A DNA stretch of 28,367 nucleotides from a virus, in the IMG/VR virus record IMGVR_UViG_3300044644_000454, positions 1 to 28,367 of that record; one strand, 5' to 3'. Under the pieces are notes generated by a model that searched no databases, had not been told where the DNA came from, and worked only from the letters and a program-made list of their open reading frames with translations. The position numbers and the translations under genes are program-made. Below are positions 1-5,800 of the stretch, piece by piece. How positions within the stretch are numbered: the first letter of the stretch is position 1; each line of letters opens with the position of its first letter.

Positions 1-1464
1 ATTTGCATCTTTAAATGCTATACCTGTTTGGATACTTAGGTAATTTGTTTTAAACAACATATCATATAGTAGTGCATTAATAATCTGCTCAGTATATGTT
101 TGTAATGCTGTTGTATTATACGAAAAGTCGATGATCTGATCTCTTACAAAATTAACAGTTTCAACCCACTGAATTAACCCTTCACTAGTAAGATTATCAT
201 GAATATAACTTACACCTTCCCAATATGAATTATAGTTAGTACTCGATGTATCTGAATCTGGGCTAGTTGCACCTAATACTAAATCTTCACCGATATTAGA
301 TAATAACGAGTTAATTTTAATAGTTAATGTTTCATGATCATATGAAAATGAATTAACATATTTTTTATTAATATATGCAATTGTTTCTGATTGAATAAAC
401 TCTTTATTTGCTTGTAGTAAGTTAAATGCAGCAACATATCCCGGATTAGCAGCGTTGCCCCCAGTTAATGTAACTTTTTGTATTTTTGAAAAATAACGAT
501 TAGGACCAAGTGAATATGAAACCCGTTGTGTGTACGGTCCGGGTTCTTGACTTGCTACATTAATCAACGATTCAGCATGTAATAATGCTGCACTGATAGT
601 ATTAAATGAATAATTCCAGAATCTTCCTTCTTTACCTGGCGGTGATGTTAATTGTAAATCATCACCACTTGTAGTAACATATAGGTTTACGTTACTAGAA
701 AATGTTTTGTTATCAACATAAAACGAAGTAGCAGCTTGATATTCAGATCTATCTGCGGTTCCAACAATACCAGCTAACTCATTTGGATGATCATTCAAAT
801 AAAGCGGCCCTGACATCGTATCACCGCCTCGATAAACTAAATCTTTACGAGGTACTATTGATGTTGACAAATAATTACCAGTTAATGCTGGATCGTAAAA
901 TTCACTAGTAGTATCAAGATGTCCTTCAACTGTAGTTAATGATGGTTGAATTACATTACCGGTACTATCTTTATACCCAATTACACCGTTATATACAGCT
1001 AGATAAGTCTTATTTGCATAACCAACGTTAACTGGTAACTGATCAAGTGTAGTTTGTTCGATCCATGCCGCATTAAACGCATCTACTAATGCTTCGCTTG
1101 GTTCCGGCACACGACCAATTGCTTTTAAATTTACGTTAAACGGATATTTAATCTGAGGTGTTGTATCTTCTGAAAGTTGCGATGCTTTAGAAGCAATAGT
1201 TACTGCAGAACTGCTAACTACGATAGCAATATTTTCACCTGCTGTTAATGTTCTTGCGGTTAAGCTATCACCGACTGCATTGCCCATAATAAGCTGATTT
1301 CCTGTATAATCAGAACCATCAGCTAATTCGGAAAATGTTATACGGCCTTCTCCAAATATACTATAAACTTCATTAAAATTTTCGTTAACTTTACGAAATG
1401 CATCGCGTATACTATCACCGGTGCCGTCGTTACCCTGTACACCGATTTTAATTTCTTGTTTCAT
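1..1464 (-). CDS. Tail-fibre-like virion structural protein, C-terminal end cut by window edge
   Basis: The frame is open from the ATG at 1464 down to base 1, giving 488 codons without a stop, so the C-terminus lies outside the window. The N-terminus contains the motif NDGTGDSIRDAFRKVNENF followed by a short acidic stretch. Modules of this kind sit at the start of many tail-fibre and baseplate-associated proteins of marine T4-type phages. The rest is Thr/Ser/Asn-rich with beta-prone segments, as expected of an elongated virion protein. An AGGGGTGA Shine-Dalgarno (SD) sequence lies about 9 nt before the ATG, and a late-type octamer lies 42 nt upstream. The structural class is fairly safe; the exact role (fibre, baseplate spike or decoration) is not known. 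Confidence 0.7.
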   Translation of the reverse strand, partial: MKQEIKIGVQGNDGTGDSIRDAFRKVNENFNEVYSIFGEGRITFSELADGSDYTGNQLIMGNAVGDSLTARTLTAGENIAIVVSSSAVTIASKASQLSEDTTPQIKYPFNVNLKAIGRVPEPSEALVDAFNAAWIEQTTLDQLPVNVGYANKTYLAVYNGVIGYKDSTGNVIQPSLTTVEGHLDTTSEFYDPALTGNYLSTSIVPRKDLVYRGGDTMSGPLYLNDHPNELAGIVGTADRSEYQAATSFYVDNKTFSSNVNLYVTTSGDDLQLTSPPGKEGRFWNYSFNTISAALLHAESLINVASQEPGPYTQRVSYSLGPNRYFSKIQKVTLTGGNAANPGYVAAFNLLQANKEFIQSETIAYINKKYVNSFSYDHETLTIKINSLLSNIGEDLVLGATSPDSDTSSTNYNSYWEGVSYIHDNLTSEGLIQWVETVNFVRDQIIDFSYNTTALQTYTEQIINALLYDMLFKTNYLSIQTGIAFKDAN

Positions 1465-1505
1465 ATTACGTGTCACCCCTTTTGTGAGAATGTTGTTTGA
1501 TACGG

Positions 1506-1513
1506 TATTTATC
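1506..1513 (-). promoter_or_regulatory. T4-late-type promoter octamer (GATAAATA)
   Basis: On the minus strand these bases read GATAAATA, one base from the T4 late consensus TATAAATA. The octamer lies 42 nt upstream of the leftward fibre gene. The same variant precedes two other late-looking genes in the window (5733-5740 and 14455-14462). Confidence 0.55.
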
Positions 1514-1546
1514 AAATAAATTTTATAATCTTAACGTAAATACTGT

Positions 1547-1834
1547 ATGATTATTTCTACAGAATATGTTACTACTGAGTATACAAGGATTAGTAAATAT
1601 GGAAAATCTCACACTTACTTTCGAAAAAAAACTGTAATCGTATTAAGGTGCGACAATTGTAATCGGATATTTAATCGTGATAAAGGATCAATGGATCCAG
1701 CAAGATTAACTAATCAATTTTATCATGTTTGTAGTAAATGTAATGCTAAACAATTTGCACAATCCAAAGGTGTTGAACGTAGAAAAATATGGGAAATGCC
1801 AGTTAGTAGTTTAAAGACATTAGACCAATTATAA
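1547..1834 (+). CDS. Small zinc-ribbon protein
   Basis: This 95-residue protein has two CxxC knuckles (C35/C38 and C62/C65) about 24 residues apart, which is the layout of a four-Cys zinc ribbon. A basic segment follows the second knuckle (FAQSKGVERRKIW). Small proteins with this pattern recur in marine T4-type phages, but I know of no assigned role; nucleic-acid binding is an inference from the ribbon and the basic tail. The ATG has no SD sequence. A TATAAT hexamer at 1524-1529 would start transcription near 1536, leaving a leader of about 10 nt, but no good -35 is visible. It is followed by the Lys/Pro-rich gene after 19 nt. Confidence 0.7.
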   Translation: MIISTEYVTTEYTRISKYGKSHTYFRKKTVIVLRCDNCNRIFNRDKGSMDPARLTNQFYHVCSKCNAKQFAQSKGVERRKIWEMPVSSLKTLDQL

Positions 1835-1853
1835 ATATGGGAAAGGAGATTTT

Positions 1854-2183
1854 ATGTTTGAATTTATCAAATCGTTATTTAAAAGAAAGACTACTGAAGA
1901 CCAATCTACTCCAGTACTAGTGCATACCGACATCAATGAAAGTATTGTTATTAAAGAAGTTGCTTTAGCAGAGGTAAAACCAAAAAAAGCTAAACCAAAA
2001 GTGACTAAATTAACAGAAGTTAAACCAGTAGAAGCTCCAGTTGTAGCTAAAGGTGTTAAACCTGCTACTAAAAAACCCGCTGCTAAAAAACCTACAGAAA
2101 AAGCCGAACCTGCAAAGATTGTTCAACTTGTTCAACCGTTACCGGTTAAGAAAAAAGGTCGTCCTAAGAAAGACAAAGTATAA
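1854..2183 (+). CDS. Lys/Pro/Ala-rich basic protein with AT-hook-like C-terminus
   Basis: This is a 109-residue low-complexity protein. After an amphipathic start (MFEFIKSLFKRK) it becomes a chain of Lys, Pro, Ala and Val and ends in KKKGRPKKDKV. The GRPKK core resembles an AT-hook, a minor-groove binder of AT-rich DNA. The composition suggests a disordered nucleic-acid-binding or scaffold-like protein, but no family is recognised. A strong AAAGGAG SD precedes the ATG. The stop codon lies within an inverted repeat that also forms the upstream region of the UvdE gene. Confidence 0.6.
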   Translation: MFEFIKSLFKRKTTEDQSTPVLVHTDINESIVIKEVALAEVKPKKAKPKVTKLTEVKPVEAPVVAKGVKPATKKPAAKKPTEKAEPAKIVQLVQPLPVKKKGRPKKDKV

Positions 2184-2227
2184 TATTGTAATATTTGCAC
2201 AATTATGTTATTATACTACTTTATAAT
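2177..2227 (+). promoter_or_regulatory. Stem-loop and AT-rich promoter region upstream of the UvdE gene
   Basis: A 9-bp perfect inverted repeat (AGTATAATA at 2177-2185 and TATTATACT at 2209-2217) flanks a TTGCAC hexamer (2195-2200). A TATAAT lies at 2222-2227, but 21 nt from TTGCAC is too far. TTGTAA (2187-2192) with TATTAT (2209-2214), 16 nt apart, is an alternative pair. The downstream leader (ACTACGAGGTGCTACT before the GTG start) resembles the leaders of the SPFH unit and clpA. A promoter here is likely; which hexamers are used is unclear. Confidence 0.4.
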
Positions 2228-2244
2228 AACTACGAGGTGCTACT

Positions 2245-3240
2245 GTGAAAAAAATCGGCTTTGCTTGCAAGTATGTTGACAGCACTAAAACCGGGTTTGA
2301 AAATGTTAAAGAATTAAACATGGGAGCAACTACAGTTGCATGGCTAGGTCGTCAATCTAAACAAGTAGCAGAAAAAAAGCTGTGGGAAATTGCTATGCAA
2401 AATCTCACAGCAACTTCTAATCTTATTAGAAAGGTAGGTACTTTAGATGAACATTTACGTATGGTTCGTATCGGGTCTGATGTTATTCCAATGTATACTC
2501 ATGATTTATATCGCAGCTTTTGGCAAGAACCATCAAGAATCAAAATTATCGAACAAAACTTATCTAAGATTGGACAATATGCTAAAGATTCTAATATTCG
2601 TCTCAGTTTTCATCCTGGTCAGTTTGTGTGCATTGCTAGCGACAGAGATGATGTCATTACTAGATCTTTGGAAGAACTTGAATATCACGCTGACATGGCA
2701 AGATTTATGGGATTCGGTCAGTCTAAATTAGATTTTAAGATTAATGTACATGTTAGTGGTAGACGTGGTATAGCAGGTTTTGATGCTGCATGGCAACGAA
2801 TGAGTCCAGAACTGCGTAACTGCTTAACATTAGAGAACGACGAGTACCAACAAGGGTTAGATGAGTTGTTAGCTTTGAAAGACAAGGTTGGTATCGTGCT
2901 TGATATACATCATCATTTTATTAAAACAGGCGAATATATAAAAGCATCTGATCCTAGAATACAAGGTGTACTTGAAAGTTGGCAAGGTGTTAGACCAACA
3001 TTCCATTACAGTCAATCAAAATCAGAATTAATACCTCGTACTGGTATGACAACTATGGAAACATTACTTGAATCTACTTCTAAAAGTAAATTACGAGCTC
3101 ATAGTGATTTTTATACAAATAAAGATATTAACAGATGGGCACTAACACATCTTGAATGGGGTAACATGATGGCGGAATCTAAAGCTAAGAACCTAGCATC
3201 ATTTGAACTGTTTGACCAGTTTAAAGAAGAATTTATGTAA
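2245..3240 (+). CDS. uvdE: UV damage endonuclease (UvdE/UVDE family)
   Basis: UvdE enzymes are metal-dependent TIM-barrel endonucleases that nick DNA 5' of UV photoproducts and start an alternative excision-repair route. The 331-residue length fits the family. The metal-ligand signatures appear in order: HPGQF (123-127), H148 in the ELEYH segment, H169 in NVHVSG, LTLEND (E197), LDIHHH (219-224), HYSQS (254-258) and HSDF (286-289). The start is GTG, chosen because AGGTG precedes it and the ACKYV segment matches the family N-terminus. T4 itself uses the unrelated DenV glycosylase, so this is a different answer to UV damage, sensible for a phage in sunlit water. A terminator follows directly. 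Confidence 0.9.
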   Translation: MKKIGFACKYVDSTKTGFENVKELNMGATTVAWLGRQSKQVAEKKLWEIAMQNLTATSNLIRKVGTLDEHLRMVRIGSDVIPMYTHDLYRSFWQEPSRIKIIEQNLSKIGQYAKDSNIRLSFHPGQFVCIASDRDDVITRSLEELEYHADMARFMGFGQSKLDFKINVHVSGRRGIAGFDAAWQRMSPELRNCLTLENDEYQQGLDELLALKDKVGIVLDIHHHFIKTGEYIKASDPRIQGVLESWQGVRPTFHYSQSKSELIPRTGMTTMETLLESTSKSKLRAHSDFYTNKDINRWALTHLEWGNMMAESKAKNLASFELFDQFKEEFM

Positions 3241-3245
3241 TCAAT

Positions 3246-3273
3246 AAAAAAGGCAGCTTACGCTGCCTTTTTT
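3246..3273. terminator. Bidirectional Rho-independent terminator
   Basis: A perfect 7-bp stem (AGGCAGC at 3251-3257, GCTGCCT at 3262-3268) with a TTAC loop is flanked by A-runs on the left and T-runs on the right, so it can act on both strands. It lies exactly between the convergent UvdE and queD genes. Confidence 0.9.
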
Positions 3274-3274
3274 C

Positions 3275-3808
3275 TTATCCTGTATATCTACAATGGCTTT
3301 TGCGAGTTTCCCACAGCTCAACTGCAGTAACCTTTGCTACATCACCTATACGTGATTGAGCATATTCAAACAAATACTTACAAATGTTTTCACTAGTTGG
3401 TACAAAATCTACTAGTACAAAACTGTTATAATGTAATTGTTCACCTTCAGTTAATCCAACCCAGTTGTAACTTCCTAAGTTAGTAAAGTTTGCAAATGGG
3501 TGTTTGGCTTTGCTCCATTCGTTACCTGTAATTAACTTAAAGTTTGGATCATTGATATCAATCATAAACTTATGATCTAACACATCATCTACAAATTGTT
3601 TCATAAAGTTTAAATTCTTAAAGTCTGTAACCATTTCTGAATGATCTAACGTATCAGAACCTAAAAATACTTTAATTGAATAGCTGTGTCCGTGTAAATG
3701 CTTGCAGGCACAGTCAGTTGAAATACTTAACTCAACATGATTTAATTTTTGTGCCCATACTCTGTGTCCCATTTCAAAATGAAACTCTTTATCTATTTCC
3801 CATTTCAT
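3275..3808 (-). CDS. queD: 6-carboxytetrahydropterin synthase-like protein (QueD/PTPS family)
   Basis: QueD converts 7,8-dihydroneopterin triphosphate to 6-carboxytetrahydropterin, the second step towards preQ0 and 7-deazaguanines. The zinc ligands are visible as H15 in EMGHR and H39/H41 in LHGHSY, with the catalytic Cys at C35 (CKHLHGH spacing as in QueD). Further family marks are MVTDFKNLN, LDHKFMIDINDP, PTSENICKYLFEYA and the C-terminal VELWET glutamate. At 177 residues it is longer than bacterial QueD (about 120), with an insertion around residues 90-125. Some phages use this pathway to put deazaguanines in DNA to escape restriction; no other gene of the pathway lies in this window. A strong sigma70-type promoter precedes it. 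Confidence 0.85.
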   Translation of the reverse strand: MKWEIDKEFHFEMGHRVWAQKLNHVELSISTDCACKHLHGHSYSIKVFLGSDTLDHSEMVTDFKNLNFMKQFVDDVLDHKFMIDINDPNFKLITGNEWSKAKHPFANFTNLGSYNWVGLTEGEQLHYNSFVLVDFVPTSENICKYLFEYAQSRIGDVAKVTAVELWETRKSHCRYTG

Positions 3809-3835
3809 ATAATTGCCTGTCTATTAAAAAGCTAT

Positions 3836-3874
3836 ATTATATAATCATTGCTTCAAGAAGTCAACTACTTCTTG
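3836..3874 (-). promoter_or_regulatory. Sigma70-type promoter for queD with -35 inside a stem-loop
   Basis: On the minus strand TTGACT (3859-3864) and TATAAT (3836-3841) are separated by exactly 17 nt. The -35 overlaps a perfect 8-bp stem (CAAGAAGT/ACTTCTTG, 3854-3861 and 3867-3874) with a 5-nt loop, which also contains the stop codon of the upstream gene. No T-run follows on the minus strand, so this is a promoter plus hairpin rather than a complete terminator. Confidence 0.75.
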
Positions 3875-4260
3875 TTATTAGAACAACCACCGACAACAGG
3901 ACATTTGTTACAAATTGTGTTGTTATCTTCTCTACATTTTAATATTATCTTTACCTGTTCTATGCTATCTGTTATATCAGACAATATTTTGTATTCACTA
4001 TCAATGCTACTCGCTAACTCTGATAATGACTTCATTGTCCAATACCACCAATTTACACTAATTAGTAAACTTAATGAAATAACAACCCACCAAATTTTAC
4101 TATCATGCATAGCATCTAAATAATTCCACCCAAAAATTAAAAATATAACAGCGGTATACACTAGTGAACTAGAATATAACCACATCCTGCGTTGTTTATA
4201 AATCGTCTCTAACTTGTTGGTGTGATCTTTTATTTTAATTCTGTTATCATATTCTATCAT
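3865..4260 (-). CDS. Small two-span membrane protein with C-terminal cysteine cluster
   Basis: Starting at the ATG at 4260 gives 131 residues and an ATGA overlap with the preceding fibre gene, the usual coupling in this genome. A further in-frame ATG at 4287 would add nine residues inside the fibre gene. A charged N-terminal region is followed by two hydrophobic segments (YSSSLVYTAVIFLIFGW and IWWVVISLSLLISVNWWYW). A helical region then leads to a tail with four cysteines (C-x8-C-x2-C-x5-C) that could bind metal or form disulfides. No family is recognised. Linkage to the fibre gene suggests co-expression, but the queD promoter hairpin overlaps its stop codon. Confidence 0.65.
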   Translation of the reverse strand: MIEYDNRIKIKDHTNKLETIYKQRRMWLYSSSLVYTAVIFLIFGWNYLDAMHDSKIWWVVISLSLLISVNWWYWTMKSLSELASSIDSEYKILSDITDSIEQVKIILKCREDNNTICNKCPVVGGCSNNKK

Positions 4261-5714
4261 GCTCCTAAAGCACCAAACGGTCTCCATTCACCTGGGGCGC
4301 CACTGCGGATACAAACCCAACCTACATAACCATCTTCTACTGGATTTTCACTCCATATGATATCTCCTTTTACATACGAACCAGTAACCGGTATTCCCAC
4401 ACCATTCATAAATCTTTTATTATTAAAACTAACATCTCCATTTACAGCTAAACTAACTGACGGATCCGGATTAGTAATTCCGATAGATACTGACCCAAAT
4501 ACTTTAAATGGACGACGACTTTGTTGTTTTGAACCAACAATTATTTCAGATTCGTTTGCATAAAATACATCAGTTTCTGCAGCTTTAATTGATATAGAGC
4601 TAGCTGATGTTAATTCATTTAAATCTAAAGAGTTAACAACTAATGGATTATTTAAATTTAAGTTACCATTTACTGTTATATTGCCATCGACTGTTAAATC
4701 TTTTAAAATACCAACAGTTTCTAAACTAGAATTTAATATAGTATCGCCTAATGCCGTTTGTGTAATAACTTCTCTACCATTAATATAATATGATTTGTCT
4801 GCAGCTAAATCAAATGATTCACTTGACCATATTCTAGACGGGTTGTTGATTAACAATAGTTGTCTTGTACTAGTTTCAGTTTTCCATACTAGACCTTTAT
4901 TGTATATACTATCTGCTCTAGTTTCGTTAAATTCTAACGACGAAGTACGTGCAACTCTTGTATCTGTAACAATTTCATCTGCATATATTGAACCATATAC
5001 TCGCAAAATTCCAGACTTACTAATTGCATCACTAATATGAACCTCACCTGATTGTTTTACAGTTATGCGAGCGGTATTATCAGTAATAATAGCAAAATCA
5101 TGATTTGAATATGTTCCAACAGTTGCTAAATTATATGCAGGACTTCCTAATGAAATTTCAACATTGTTATCAACAATGCTAATTGACGCGTTTGGCTCTG
5201 ATGTACCTAATCCAAATCGGTTTGTATTATTATCAAAGTATGCAAATCCGCCTATCGATGCTGCGCCAATAACTGATAATGCAGTTAACGCACCGACTTG
5301 TCTAAGATTACTTCTAGTAATACTTTGTCCTAATGTGGTCGAACTTAACACCGGAATGCTATCGATCATGTAAGTTGATTCGGCTGCAATATCAACATTA
5401 CTTGAAGTCCAAATACGATTACCTGTTCGATATATTAATTGAGTGTTGCCTTCGTCGCAAGTCCATGTAATACCTTTACCATTAAGTTCATTAAATGTTG
5501 CTGCTGACCAATTTCCAAACTCAGTAGTTTCGGAAATTAACTCCTTAACTCTTAAAGTTCCTGCTGTAATATTAGCAGTTTGTAAATCACCGGTAATCTT
5601 AACCGAACCGTTTGCTATGGTAGTTCCATTAATAGTAATATCGCTATTAATCTGCGAAACAACTAAATTGTCAATAACAACGGTATTGTCTTGAATAGTA
5701 AATAAATGTGTCAT
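4257..5714 (-). CDS. Tail-fibre-like structural protein with internal duplication
   Basis: This 485-residue protein is Asn/Thr/Ser/Ile-rich, with many short beta repeats (DGNITVNGNLNLNN and similar), typical of trimeric phage fibres. Residues about 50-150 and 245-345 are clearly duplicated: the first copy has GNRIWTSSNVDIAAESTY and SSTTLGQSITRSNL, the second PSRIWSSESFDLAADKSYY and TQTALGDTILNSSL. The C-terminus (GDIIWSENP, GYVGWVCIRSG, EWRPFG) matches a motif common at the tips of marine phage fibres. It probably contributes to host recognition. The ATG is preceded by an AAGAGA SD and by a GATAAATA late octamer about 18 nt upstream. Confidence 0.75.
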   Translation of the reverse strand: MTHLFTIQDNTVVIDNLVVSQINSDITINGTTIANGSVKITGDLQTANITAGTLRVKELISETTEFGNWSAATFNELNGKGITWTCDEGNTQLIYRTGNRIWTSSNVDIAAESTYMIDSIPVLSSTTLGQSITRSNLRQVGALTALSVIGAASIGGFAYFDNNTNRFGLGTSEPNASISIVDNNVEISLGSPAYNLATVGTYSNHDFAIITDNTARITVKQSGEVHISDAISKSGILRVYGSIYADEIVTDTRVARTSSLEFNETRADSIYNKGLVWKTETSTRQLLLINNPSRIWSSESFDLAADKSYYINGREVITQTALGDTILNSSLETVGILKDLTVDGNITVNGNLNLNNPLVVNSLDLNELTSASSISIKAAETDVFYANESEIIVGSKQQSRRPFKVFGSVSIGITNPDPSVSLAVNGDVSFNNKRFMNGVGIPVTGSYVKGDIIWSENPVEDGYVGWVCIRSGAPGEWRPFGALGA

Positions 5715-5732
5715 AATTAAGTCTCTTTTTAA

Positions 5733-5740
5733 TATTTATC
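5733..5740 (-). promoter_or_regulatory. T4-late-type promoter octamer (GATAAATA)
   Basis: The minus strand reads GATAAATA 18 nt before the ATG of the duplicated fibre gene. It is half of a divergent late-promoter pair in the 86-nt gap between two structural genes. Confidence 0.65.
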
Positions 5741-5774
5741 ATAATTACGGCGAGTAGCAGACACACAGAAATCT

Positions 5775-5782
5775 TATAAATA
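5775..5782 (+). promoter_or_regulatory. T4-late promoter (exact TATAAATA)
   Basis: An exact match to the T4 late promoter octamer recognised by the gp55 sigma factor lies 18 nt before the ATG of the large structural gene. T4 late promoters need no -35, and none is seen here. Confidence 0.8.
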
Positions 5783-5800
5783 CTGCAAACGAGAACAAAT

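Noticed and set aside
2275-2310. TTGACA inside the 5' part of the UvdE gene with a GAAAAT 18 nt later
   Set aside because: Poor -10, lies inside coding sequence and has no gene start behind it.
3676-4123. Rightward open frames of about 90 codons over queD and the membrane-protein gene
   Set aside because: They lie antisense to well-supported leftward genes, have no Shine-Dalgarno sequence and no recognisable protein pattern.
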